A stretch of DNA of 64,000 nucleotides from Macrotis lagotis (lineage: Eukaryota; Chordata; Mammalia; Peramelemorphia; Peramelidae), in NCBI RefSeq assembly GCF_037893015.1, contig NC_133666.1, positions 264,609,609-264,673,608 on the forward strand, written 5' to 3'. Positions 23,005 through 32,969 of the stretch are shown here, piece by piece. Numbering within the stretch: position 1 is the first letter of the stretch; every line of letters begins with the position of its first letter. Below the pieces are notes generated by a model, which did not search any database, had not been told where the DNA came from, and was given only the letters and a program-made list of their open reading frames with translations. The translations under genes and the position numbers were made by a program.

Positions 23005-23412
23005 GGGGCGGCTAGGTGGTGCAGTGGATAGAGCACCGGCCTTGGAGTTAGGAGTTCCTGAGTTCAAATCTGGCCTCAGACACTTAATAATTACCTAGCC
23101 GCGTGGCCTTGGGCAAGCCACTTAACACCATTGCCTTGCAAAAACCTAAAAAAAAAAATTACCTAGCTGCGTGGTCTTGGGCAAGCCACTTAACCCCGTT
23201 GCCTTGCAAAAAAAACTAAAAAAATTTTTTTTAAAAAGTTCCAGGTTTGAAGGTGGAGAATCTGTGTGCAAATGCCAGCTCTACCCTTTACTCCTTGTGT
23301 TATCTAAAGCAAGTCATTTGATCTCTTTGATCCTTGGTTTACTCATCTGGAAAAAGAGGTGATTGTTTCCTCCTTTTAGATTATTAGTTACCCCATTTGT
23401 CTTGCAAAAAAA
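23005..23412 (+). mobile_element. Composite SINE insertion with a repeated 3' half
   Basis: A full SINE (23005 to about 23160, GGGGCGGCTAGGTGGTGCAG to CCTTGCAAAAACC plus A-run) is followed directly by a second copy of only the 3' half (about 23159-23225). A CORE-SINE-like stretch (GGTTTGAAGGTGGAGAATCTG...CAAGTCATTTGATCTC, about 23240-23400) comes next, ending in another CTTGCAAAAAAAA tail. Similar sequence flanks the whole block: AAAATATGTATGTACA before, AAAATATATGTACA after. Confidence 0.7.
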
Positions 23413-23424
23413 AATATATGTACA

Positions 23425-23545
23425 ATGCTAATCTGACTGTTCACTGCTGAGGAGAAGGGGGGGATGGAAGGAAATTTTATAATTTAAAAATATACATGTG
23501 CATATGGAATAAAAAATAAAGATACTACTCAAAAATAAAATAAAA
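23425..23545 (+). mobile_element. L1 LINE 3' end, right part
   Basis: GGAGAAGGGGGGGATGGAAGG, then TATACATGTGCATATGGAATAAAAAATAAAG, is the A-rich terminal part of an L1 whose left part lies at 22735-22990. Confidence 0.55.
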
Positions 23546-24002
23546 TACAGTACCTGAAGACATTGCTAGCCCTTGGCTACCTGTCAACAAGGGCTATTGG
23601 TGTCACAGGAAATAGAACCACAGATTACTAAACCTGGAAGAGTTCTCAAAAGAATAAAAAGAAACAAAACCATAAAAATGTAGGAAAGTGAACTATCCTT
23701 GGGTCTTCATGTGATATTTCAACTTTTATGCTTGGGCAAATGATTTCACCAACTGCTATTCAAACTGAAGCATTTTACTCAGAATTCTGGTCTCTGAGGG
23801 CCTCTAGTGGCCACTGGTCTCATGTGGAAAAGAAATCACTAATGCTACGTTGTAATAGTTTTATGGTAAGCATTGAATATATGAAAGCTCCAGAGTGGTT
23901 TTGTTTTGGGGGCTGTTACAAAAGGTAACAGAAGGCCTGGAATGCATTAAGGCTAATAGTGGATACTGTATGAAGAGCCAGGTTTCCCAACTGCAAGCTT
24001 TT
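23546..24002. other. Intergenic DNA, no gene seen
   Basis: Nothing was recognised as a gene. Confidence 0.4.
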
Positions 24003-24148
24003 TTTTTTTTTTTTTTTTTTTGCAAGGCAATGGGGTTAAGTGGCTTGCCTAAGGCCACACAGCTAGGTAATTATTAAGTGTCTGAGACCGGATTTGACTC
24101 CAGGGCCGGTGCTCTATCCACTGTGCCACCTGCCACCTAGCTGCCCCT
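24003..24148 (-). mobile_element. Young tRNA-derived SINE, reverse, with target-site duplication
   Basis: A poly-T run is followed by GCAAGGCAATGGGGTTAAGTGGCTTGCC, GTCTGAGACCGGATTTGACTCC and GGTGCTCTATCCACTGTGCCACC, ending AGCTGCCCC. CAACTGCAAGCTT occurs at 23988-24000 and 24149-24161. About 20 bp are missing between GGATTTGA and CTCCAGGGCC. Confidence 0.93.
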
Positions 24149-24189
24149 CAACTGCAAGCTTTTAAAAATGCCCTCTCTATATATTGGAT

Positions 24190-25330
24190 TGGTTGGTTGG
24201 TTCTTGTCCTTTGTTATTGAAGACCAAAATGACATCACTGTGTTTGAGACAAATGTAGTATATCTAACTGTGACTTATCAACACAATACGGGTTCAGAAT
24301 GCTCTACCACAGGTCTGGCACAAATATCCATGTGAATATTTGGGGTGGATACTCTAAACTTATATATGTCATGTTTCTTTTTAGCTGCCTTGCTCATAGA
24401 GTACAGTACTCTCTCTGATGCTAGGTGTTCCTGTGTCAGTGACTTCCATGCTGTATAATCAATTTTAAAGTTTTTCAACAAAGTCTTTGGGGTACATTGG
24501 TATTACTTCTGATTCCCTTGTGAGCACTTGCTCTATGTGAGTTCTCCATAAAATAGTTTTTGTTTTGTTTTGTTTTTTTGCAAATGTACATCTGGCATTC
24601 TTACATGTCTAGCCCATGGTAGTTGCACTCTTTCTCTAGTAATCTTGGAATACTGGGCAGTTTAGCTCAAGGAAGGATCTCAGTGTCTGGGTATCATACT
24701 CTGCCAGGTTATCTTCAAAATTTTCCTAAGACAATTTAAATGGAAGTGATTCAGTTTCCTGAAATGGCACTGGAAGACTGTTCAGGTTTCAGAGGCAAAG
24801 AGCAAGGAGGTCAGCACAAGGGCTCTGTAGATCTTCAGTTTGGGAGTCAGTCTACTATCCCTTCTCTATCACACTTTCTTTTGGAGCCTCCCAAATTTTG
24901 AGTTAGTTTTGGCAATGAAAGTGTTAATCACATTAATCTCATTGTCAACTTGCACTTCCTTGGAAAGGACACTGCCAAGGTAAATGAACTTTTCCACAGT
25001 AGTCAAACCTTCTCCATTTGCTGTAATCAATGGTTCCCCATATGGATGGTGTGGCGCTGGCTGATGGAGCATCTGTGTTTTCTTGGTGTTAATTGTTAGA
25101 CCAAAATGAGCACAAGCATAGAGAATCAATCCATATTTTGTTGCATTTCAGCTTTTAGCCTTTTCAAGTTAAAGAATTTGTCATCAGTGCAGTAACTGAC
25201 CTTGAGGCCATGTTCATCCTCAGTGAAGGTGTTTGATAATATGACTGAAAACATTATGGAAACACAGATTGGAAGTAGAATGAGCAAAAGAGATACCCAA
25301 AGAGGCTCTAGGTTACTGAAAGTTTAGAAT
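24190..25330 (-). pseudogene. RTE-type LINE, C-terminal reverse-transcriptase part and 3' end
   Basis: The minus-strand frame at 24869-25129 reads FGLTINTKKTQMLHQPAP, then EPLITANGEGLTTVEKFIYLGS and AKTNSKFGRLQKKV. This is the order seen in RTE-clade LINE proteins: FGLxINxxKTxVLxQPAP, a YLGS-containing motif, then AxxAFGRLxxxVW. In a full element it follows the polymerase active site of the reverse transcriptase. Only about 86 codons remain open, the expected Trp at the end is missing, and further stops follow, so it is dead. Its 3' side near 24190-24240 (GTTATTGAAGACCAAAATGACATCACTG) resembles the tail shared by RTE-mobilised SINEs such as 62305-62465, as expected if those SINEs borrowed it. 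Confidence 0.75.
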
Positions 25331-25390
25331 TGTTACTTTAAGAGATAACGATTTAAGAATTCAGAATACTAGTTAGCATTTCTTTGAATA

Positions 25391-25610
25391 TTGTTGTTCA
25401 TCCTTCTTTCTCAAAGAGGCTTAATGAGATCATGAGGGTGATGTCTTGACTTTCTTGTGGATTGGGTTTGAGACACACAGTCCTCGCCGGACTCTCTCCT
25501 CTAGAATCATCTCCAAAATAGAATACTGTAGAAGTGAATTCCACTTTCTCATCACTATGAAATATACCACTAGGTAATTACTTGTCTGCAGCTTGTTGTT
25601 AGATAATGTC
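25391..25610 (-). mobile_element. RTE-tailed SINE, reverse, diverged
   Basis: TTGTTGTTCATCCTTCTTTCTCAAAGAGGC, then GGTGATGTCTTGACTTTC and ACTCTCTCCTCTAGAATCATC, is the reverse of the tail seen at 18450-18716 and 58506-58760. Confidence 0.6.
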
Positions 25611-25643
25611 AAATAAATTCAAGTTTTTTTTAAAAAACAGCTG

Positions 25644-25788
25644 GGGGCGGCTAGGTGACATAGTCGGCCTTGGAGTCAGGAGTACCTGGGTTCAAATCCG
25701 GTCTCAGACACTTAATAATTACAAAGCTGTGTGGCCTTGGGCAAGCCACTTAACCCCATTTGCCTTGCAAAAACCTAAAAAAAAAAAG
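25644..25788 (+). mobile_element. tRNA-derived SINE
   Basis: GGGGCGGCTAGGTGACATAG, CCTTGGAGTCAGGAGTACC, GGGTTCAAATCCGGTCTCAGAC and GTGTGGCCTTGGGCAAGCCACTTAACCCC with a CCTTGCAAAAACCT plus A-run tail. A few bases of the head (GATAGAGCAC region) are missing. It abuts the GC-rich block on its left. Confidence 0.9.
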
Positions 25789-25799
25789 CTATCTGGCCC

Positions 25800-26471
25800 C
25801 TTGTTGCAGACCCAGGAGCACAGTGGAGCAAGCCACCTGGGAGGGATACAGGGGAGTAGGGTGCACGGTTCAGGCAGGTCGTGGTTAGGCACGGGGGCCC
25901 GGGCAGCTTCAGCAGGGGCCTCTCCATTGCAGTGGCCAAGTGGGGCCAGAGGAGCTGCTGCCCGGGCGGGCCTAGGGAGCTGGGACGAGGTTGGAGACTG
26001 GGACCAGAGTGGGTTGCTTCAATCCGCCTACATCCCTGTCCCTAGGCAGAGATGCCCCCCAGGAAAGGCTGGGCTGGATGAAGTCATGGCTGCGGCAGTC
26101 CTAACCAGCTTGTCTACTAGCCCCCTGATTTTGGGTCCCCTCTCTGTACCCTTCAGCCCAAAGTCATGCTGTGATCCTTGGAAGGAGACCTCAGCTGGAC
26201 CATCCGGCAGCTACAGCAGCAGCAACAACGGTGGGGATTGGGGCTGGGACCCCCCCCCACACACACACCAGGGACCAGTTTTCTCCATCTACTCCCTCAC
26301 CACCACTGCCCCCTGAGGCTGCCCATTTTGTGTTTGGGGACCCCCATACCCCTGAAGAGGAAGAATTCAGTTAAAGTGATATTCAAATGGCTGTGGAAGA
26401 GTTGTGGGAAACTGCTGAGCATATCATCTGGGACACAAGCACCTTTGGACAGTGCACCTGGGGCGTGGGGC
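25800..26471 (+). pseudogene. SLC2A4RG: SLC2A4RG-like zinc-finger gene copy, frameshifted
   Basis: The frame at 26025-26240 reads LLQSAYIPVPRQRCPPGK, then GLDEVMAAAVLTSLSTSP and [16 protein letters not shown]. It then shifts frame at a C-rich run near 26250 to read [16 protein letters not shown], shifts again near 26345 to [19 protein letters not shown], and again near 26437 to [13 protein letters not shown]. This order matches, from memory, the middle of SLC2A4RG (GEF/HDBP1, a nuclear DNA-binding regulator of the GLUT4 promoter) and its relatives ZNF395 and ZNF704. The C2H2 finger keeps its second Cys and both His (HxxxxH), but the first Cys is Trp (KWLWKSC). With three frame changes it cannot encode the protein. 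I see no intron in this stretch, consistent with a processed copy, but no clear poly-A tail. N- and C-terminal regions are not recognised. ZNF704 or ZNF395 descent is the alternative. Confidence 0.68.
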
Positions 26472-26965
26472 GGAGCCCCCTGCAGTCACGTGCTCCTTCA
26501 CCTCCCTCCCGCGCCTCGTGTCCGTGCATGTTGTGTTGGGTCTCACTGGTGCCCGTGGCTTGCAGGAGCGGTTTCTGGTCCCCAGAGCTGGACTTTGCAG
26601 AAACGGCCGGGGTGGGGCCGGGGCCGGGCCGGGGCCGGGTGAGGAGGACAATCTGTTTCTAAAGATTTGGCACCTCCAGGGCCCGCCTCTTCCGGCCCCG
26701 CCCCCCGGCGCTTGGGCTCTCCGGCCCGCTGCAGCCTCCGGTGCAGACCCAGGGCCGGGAGGGACGAGGTGCGGGGGCGGAGCTGGCCAGGGCCAGCTGT
26801 CCTGCACTTTGAAGGCGGTCCAGGGGTCTCCCCCTTTGGGCCAGTCAGCTTCCCCAAGCTCCCGGCTCTAGCGGGCCGCCCTGGGGGCGCGGAGTCTGAG
26901 CCTCAGCTCTGGGTGACAGTTTCCGAACTGTTCTTTCTTTGCAAACCGGTTCTCGAAACCTTTTC
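25820..26965. promoter_or_regulatory. CpG-rich island
   Basis: A sharp island of GC- and CpG-rich sequence in otherwise AT-rich, CpG-poor DNA, densest at 26,590-26,900. It has GGGCGG/CCGCCC-type boxes (GGGGCGGAGC near 26775, CCCCGCCCCCCGGCG near 26696) and repeats of GGGGCCGGG near 26,610-26,640. The left part overlaps the SLC2A4RG-like pseudogene. The right part (26,472-26,965) is unassigned: it has overlapping open frames on both strands up to about 139 codons, as expected of GC-rich DNA, and none was recognised. It could be a CpG-island promoter, more of the copied gene, or GC-rich subtelomeric-type DNA. Confidence 0.6.
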
Positions 26966-27342
26966 CTGCTAAACTAACGATATTAGGACTTCACTGCCAG
27001 TTTGAAGGCAGAAAATTGCACTGCCCGCAGGGACCCATCTGCTCGGGTCCTGGCAGGGCGGGACTGGACACAGAGACAGGGGAGAAGCTCAGGTGTCTTC
27101 CTTTGAGACCTCTGGGAAACGGCTGTAGCCAGGAGAGAAAAGAGTGAAGTGTTTTCCAGGACTTTTTTACAAAAAAAAAAACCTAGATGAAAAATGACCA
27201 ACTCTATTATTTTGACATCACATTCAAAACGGAATTTGAATATCACATCTTCAATATAGAAAGCTTAGGAACATAGTTATCATATATGAGAATCTCTTAT
27301 ATATTTCTAAAACTTTAGTAAGAGATCAAGAATAGTCACAAC
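26966..27342. other. AT-rich sequence between CpG island and telomere-like array
   Basis: No gene or SINE. It contains an A-run (27168-27181) that could be an old poly-A tail. Confidence 0.4.
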
Positions 27343-27369
27343 ATTATTATTATTATTATTATTATTATC
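27343..27369 (+). repeat. (ATT)n microsatellite
   Basis: About nine ATT triplets, followed by ATCATCATTTATTG. Confidence 0.95.
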
Positions 27370-27414
27370 ATCATTTATTGATTGGGAAAACATAACAAAA
27401 AATACTCTGAATAA

Positions 27415-27456
27415 GGGGGCAACTAGATGACACAGTACATAGAGTACCAGCACTGG
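27415..27456 (+). mobile_element. SINE 5' head, cut at the telomere-like array
   Basis: GGGGGCAACTAGATGACACAGTACATAGAGTACCAGCACTGG is the head of the tRNA-derived SINE family (GGGGCRGCTAGGTGGCGCAGTGGATAGAGCACCGGCCCTGG). It runs straight into TTAGGGTTAGG with no remaining SINE body. Confidence 0.82.
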
Positions 27457-27489
27457 TTAGGGTTAGGTTTAGGGTTAGGGTTGCTTTAG

Positions 27490-27590
27490 GATTAGGGTTA
27501 GGGTGAGGGTGAGGGGGTGACAGTGAGAGTTAGGGTGAGGGTGAGGGTGAGGGGGTGACAGTGAGAGTAGGGTAGGGTGAGGGTGAGGGT
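27490..27590 (+). repeat. GGGTGA-variant subarray with a duplicated 18 bp phrase
   Basis: GGGTGAGGGTGAGGGG is followed by GTGACAGTGAGAGT, and the whole phrase then repeats within about 50 bp. GGGTGA hexamers recur near 27727. This variant type is concentrated at the left edge of the array. Confidence 0.8.
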
Positions 27591-29688
27591 TAGGGTTAGA
27601 GCTGGGTTAGGGTTAGGGTTACGGTTAGCCTGGATCTGAAAAATTAGGTTTAGGGTTAGGGATAGGGCTAGGGTTAGGGTTAGGGTTAGGGTTAGAGTTA
27701 GGGTTAGGGCTAAGGTTAGGGTTAGGGTGAGGGTGAGGGTGAGGGTTAGCCTGGATCTGAAAAATTAGGGTTAGGGTTAGGGTTAGGGTTGTGGTTCAGT
27801 TTAGGGTTAGGTTAACGGTTAGGGTTTGGGTTATGGTTAGGTTTAGGGTTAGATTTAGGTTTAGGGTTAGGGTTAGGGTCGGAAAAAAATTAGGCTTAGG
27901 GTTAGGGTTGGATCGGACAAAAGTGTTAGTGTATGAAATTAGGGTTAGGCTTAGGGTCAAGGAGTAGGTTTAGTGTTACGGTTAGGGTTAGGGTTAGGTT
28001 TACAATTAGGATTAGGATTAGGGATAGCGTTAGGGTTAGGGTTAGAGTTAGGGTTAGGGTTAGGGTTAGGGTTAGGGTTAGGGTTAGGGTTATGGTTAGA
28101 GTTAAGGTTGGGGTTAGGGTTAGGGTTAGGGTTAGGGTTAGGGTTAGGGTTAGGGTTAGGGTTAGGGTTAGGGCTAGGGTTAGGGTTAGCGTTAATTTAG
28201 GGTCCGGGTCAGGGTTAGGGTTAGGTTTAGGGTTACATTTAGGGTTAGAGTTCGGGTTCAGATTTGGATTAGGTTTAAGATTAGGGTTAGGGTTATTGTT
28301 AGGGTTTGGATTAAGTTTAGTGTTAGTGTTAGCGTTATGGTTATGGCTAGGGTTAGGGTGTTATTTTAGAGTTAGGGTTAAAATTAGGCTTAGGTTTAGC
28401 GTTTGGGTGATGGTTCGGGTTAGGGTTAGGGTTAGGGAGTAAGGTTACAGTTAGGGTTAGGCTTAGGATTCGTCTTAGCGTTAGCTTTAGGGTTAGGGTT
28501 AGGGTGGGAATTTAAGGTTAGGCTTAGGGCTATTGAATAGGGTTAGGATTAGTGTTCGAGTTCGGGTTAGGGTTAGGGTTAGGGTTAGCTTTAAGGTTAG
28601 GGTCAGGGTCAGGGTTAGGGTTAGGTTTAGGATTAGTGTTAGGTTTAGGTTTAGGGTTAGGGTTGGGATTATTGTTAGGGTTAAGTTTAATAATGGGGTT
28701 ATTGTAAGTGTTAGGTTAGGGATAAATTTAGGTTTAGGGTTAGGGTTAGGTTAGGGTTAGGGTAAGCATTAGGGTTAGGGTTAGGGTTAGGGTTAGGGTT
28801 AGGGTTAGGGTTAGGGTTAGGGTAAGCATTAGGGTTAGGGTTAGTGTTAAGGTTAGGGTTTAAGGTTAGGGTAGGGTTAGGGTTACCGTTAAGGTTAAGG
28901 TTAGGGTTAGGGTTAGATGTAGGGTTAGGTTCAGCTTTAAGGTTAGCATTAGGGTTAGGGTTCGTGCTAGTGTTAGTGTTAGTTTTAGGGTTAGGATTAT
29001 GGTTAGGGTTAGGGTTAGGATTAGGTTCGGAAAAAAATTAGTCTTAGGGCTAGCGTTGGATCAAACAAAAGTGTTAGGGTTAGGGTTAGGGTTAGGGTTA
29101 GAGTTAGGGTTGGAAAAATTAGCGTCAGGGTTAGGTTTAGGGTTAGGTTTGGGGTTTAGAGTTAGGGTTAGGGTAAGGGTTAGGGTTAGCGTTAGGGTTA
29201 AGGTCAGGGTCAGGGTTAGTGTTAGGTTTAGATTTAGGGTTAGGGTTCGGGTTGTGATTAGCATTAGGTTTAAGATTAGGGTTAGTCTTAGGGTTATGGT
29301 TATGGCTAGTGTTAGGGAGTTGTTTTAGAGTTAGGGTTAAGCTTAGGCTTAGGGCTAGGTATTGCTTTATGGTTAGGGTTAGGGTTAGGGTTAGGGTTAG
29401 GGTTAGGGTTAGGGTTAGCTTTAGGGTTAGGGTTAGGGTCTTTAATTAGGCTTAGGCTTTGGACTAAGGAATAGGATTTGGGTTAGTGTTCGGGTTTGGG
29501 TTAGGGTTAGGGTTACAGTCAAGTTGAAGGTTAGTGTTAGAGTTAGATTTAGGGTTAGGGTTAGATTTAAGGTTAGGGTTAGGTTTAGGGTTTTTGATAG
29601 TGTTATGGTTAGGGTTAGGAGTAGGGGTAGGGTTAGGTTTAGGATTATGATTAGGGTTAGGATTAGGGTTGGGGTTAGGGTTAGGGTC

Positions 29689-30300
29689 AGTGAAAATTTA
29701 AGATTAGTTTTTCAAAAAAATTAGGTTCAGGTTTCGGGAATTCGCGTTAGGTTTTCGGTTAGCGTTCGTGTTAGGGTTAGGTTTAGGCTTAAGTTAAGCA
29801 AAAATTAGGGTTCGGTTTCATGTTAGGGTTAGGGTTATGTTTATGTTTAGGCTTATGGTTAGGCCTGGATCAGAAGTTAGGGTTAGGGTTATGGTTAAGG
29901 TCAGGGTTAGGGTTAGAGTTAGGGTTAGGGTTAGGGTTAGGGTTTGGGAATTAGGGTCAGGGTTAGGGTTAGTATTAGGATTAGGGTTAGAGTTAGAGCT
30001 AGGGTTAGGGTTAGTGTTAGCGTTAGCATTAATTTAGGGTCAGGGTCAGGGTTAGTGTTAGGTTGAGGGTTAGGGTTAGGGTTAGGTTTGGGGTTAGGGT
30101 TGGGACTAGGGTTAGGGTTAGGGTTAGGGTTAGATTTAGTGTTAGGTTTAGGGTTAGAGTTCGGGTTCAGATTTGGGTTAGGTTTAAGATTAGGGTTAGG
30201 GTTATTGTTAGGGTTTGGGTTAAGTTAAGGGTTAGTGTTACGGCTAGGGTTAGGGTGTTGTTTTAGAATTAGGGTTAAACTTAGGCTTAGGGTTATGGTT
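29689..30300 (+). repeat. Left member of a ~600 bp long-range duplication
   Basis: GTGAAAATTTAAGATTAG, TTTTTCAAAAAAATTAGG, GGAATTCGCGTTAGGTTTTC, AGTTAAGCAAAAATTAGGG and AGGCCTGGATCAGAAGTTAG occur in this order here and at 33767-34330. The two then run in parallel through a GCATTAATTTAGGGTCAGGG segment. Confidence 0.8.
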
Positions 30301-30454
30301 AGGCTTAGGGTTAGCCTTAGCATTATCTTTAGGGTTAGGGTTAGTGTTGGAAATTAGGGTTAGGCTTACGTTTAGGGAGTAGGTTTAAGATTATGTTTAG
30401 GGTTAGAGTGAGGGTTGGAAAAATTAGCTTTAGGGTTAGGGTTAGGGGTTAGGT

Positions 30455-30488
<34 letters not shown>

Positions 30489-30490
30489 CA

Positions 30491-30522
<32 letters not shown>

Positions 30523-31507
30523 AGGGTTAGGGTTACCATTAAGGTTAAGTTTAGGGTTAGGGTTAGATGTAGTGTTAGGGTCAGCTTTAAGGTTAGCATT
30601 AGGGTTAGAGTGTTAGTGTTAGTTTTAGGGTTAGGATTATGGTTAGGGTTAGGGTTAGAGTTAGGGTTAGGGTTAGGGTTTGGGAATTAGAGTCAGGGTT
30701 AGGATTAGCATTAGGATTAGAGTTAGGGCTAGGGTTAGGGTTAGTGTTAGCATTAGCATTAATTTAGGGTCAGGGTCAGTGTTAGGTTTAGGGTTAGGGT
30801 TAGGTTTAGGGTTGGGGTTAGGGTTGGGACTAGGGTTAGGGTTAGGGTTAGGGTTAGATTTAGTGTTAGGTTTAGGGTTAGAGTTCGGGTTCAGATTTGG
30901 GTTAGGTTTAAGATTAGGGTTAGGGTTATTGTTAGGGTTTGGGTGAAGTTTAGGGTTATGGTTACAGCTAGGGTTAGGGTGTTGTTTTAGAGTTAGGGCT
31001 AAATTTAGGCTTAGGGTTAGGGTTAGGTTTAGGCTTAGGTTTAGGGAGTAGGTTTAGGATTACGGTTGGGGTTAGAGTGAGGGTTGGAAAAATTAGCTTT
31101 AGGGTTAGGGTTAGGCTTTGGGTTGGGGTTTAGAGTTTTTAGGGTTAGGTTTTAGGGTTAGGCTTAGGCTTAGGGTTAGGGTTATTGTTAGGGTTTGGTT
31201 TAAGTGTATGTTTAGTCTTAGGATTATGGTCATGGCTCGGGTTAGATTGTTGTTTTAGAGTTAGGGTTAACCTTAGGGTTAGGGTTTTGGTCGGAAATTA
31301 GGGTTAAGCTTAGGGAATAGGGTTAGGGTGGGTTAGGTTTAGGGTTAAGGTTACAGTTTAAGGTTAGCGTGAGGGTTATATTTACGTTTAGGCTAAGTGT
31401 TAGGGTTTGTGCTAGTGTTAGGGTTAGGGTTAGGGGAAGGGGGAGGGTTAGGGTTAGGTTTAGGGTTAGGTTTAGGGTTAGGGTTAGTGTTAGTGTTAGT
31501 GTTAGGG

Positions 31508-31760
31508 TATAGATTAGGGTTAGGGTTAGATTTAGGGTTAGAGTTAGATCTAAGGTTAGGGTTAGGGTTAGGGTTTGTGCTAGTGTTAGTGTTAGGGTTA
31601 GGGTTATGGGTAGGAGCAGGGTTAGGGTTAGGGTTAGGCTTCGGAAATTAGGATTAGTGTTAGGGTTAGGATTAGGGTTAGGGTTAGGGTTAGGATTAGT
31701 TTTAGGTTTAGGGTTCGTGTCAGATTAGGGTCATGGTCAGGGTTAGTGTTAGCTTTAAGG

Positions 31761-31798
<38 letters not shown>

Positions 31799-32440
31799 AG
31801 GATTAGGGTTACCGTTAAGGTTAAGGTTAGGGTTAGGGTTAGATGTAGGTTTAGGGTCAGCTTTAAGGTTAGCATTAGGGTTAGGGTTTGTGCTAGTGTT
31901 AGTGTTAGTTTTAGGGTTAGGATTATGGTTAGGGTTAGGGTTAGGATTAGGTTCGGAAAAAATTATTCTTAGGGCTAGCGTTGGATCAAACAAAAGTGTT
32001 GGGGTTAGGGTTAGGGTTAGGGTTAGGGTATAGGTTAGGGTTAGGGTTAGATTTAGGGTTAGAGTTAGATCTAAGGTTAGGGTTAGGGTTAGGGTTTGTG
32101 CTAGTGTTAGTGTTAGGGTTAGGGTTATGGGTAGGAGCAGGGTTAGGGTTAGGGTTAGGCTTCAGAAATTAGGATTAATGTTAGGGTTAGGATTAGGTTA
32201 GGGTTAGGGTTAGGATTAGTTTTAGGTTTAGGGTTCGTGTTAGATTAGGGTCATGGTTAGGGTTTGTGCTAGTGTTAGTGTTTGGGTTAGGGTTACGGCT
32301 AGGAGCAGGGTTAGGGTTAGGGTTAGGCTTTGGAAATTAGGATTAGTGTTAGGGTTAGGATTAGGGTTAGGGTTAGGGTTAGGATTAGTTTTAGGTTTAG
32401 GGTTTGTGTTAGATTAGGGTCATGGTCAGAGTTAGTGTTA
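31508..32440 (+). repeat. Imbricated duplication, ~230 bp phrase in about three copies
   Basis: A phrase running from ATAGATTAGGG or ATAGGTTAGGG through AGAGTTAGATCTAAGG, GTTATGGGTAGGAGCAGGG and CAGAAATTAGG/CGGAAATTAGG to AGATTAGGGTCATGG is present at about 31508-31745 and 32029-32255. A third, partial copy continues from about 32255 to 32440 (ACGGCTAGGAGCAGGG, TTTGGAAATTAGG). Confidence 0.78.
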
Positions 32441-32969
32441 GCTTTTAAGGTTAGGGTCAGTGTCAGGGTTTGTATTAAATTTAACGTTAGGGTTAGGCTT
32501 CGGAAATTAGGATTAGTGTTAGGGTTAGGATTAGTGTTAAGGTTAGGATTCGTGTTAGATTAGGGTCAGGTTCAGGGTTAGTGTTATCTTTAGGGTTAGG
32601 TTTAGGTTTAGGGTTAGATTTAGGGTTAAGGTTCGATTTAAGCTTAGGTTTAGGGTTAGGGTTTGTGCTAGTGTTAGTGTTAAGTTTAGGGGTAGGGGTA
32701 GGGTTAGGGTTTGGGTTAGTTTCAGAAAAAATATTTGTCTTGGGGTTAGAGTTGGATTAGACAAAAGTGTTTGGGTTAGGGTTAGGTTTAGGTTTAGGGT
32801 TACAGTTAGGCTTAGTGTTAGGATTTCATTCGGAAATGAGGGTTAACCTTAGGGTTAGGGAATAAGGTTTGGGTTAGTTTTAGGGTTAGAGTTAGGGTTA
32901 GGGTCAGGGTCAGGGTTAATTTTAGGTTTCGGGTTAAGGTTAGTTTTAGGGTTAGGGTTAGGGTTAGGG

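Noticed and set aside
26424..26972. Several overlapping Pro/Gly/Ala-rich frames on both strands in the CpG island
   Set aside because: GC-rich DNA has few stops. No domain was recognised in any frame apart from the SLC2A4RG-like segment, so none is called as a gene.
27933..28442. 169-codon frame in the array, and some 70 others like it up to about 53800
   Set aside because: Their Leu-Gly, Val-Arg, Thr-Leu and Asn-Pro dipeptides follow directly from TTAGGG, which has no stop in two frames on each strand. They have no start context or domain and vary with repeat number.
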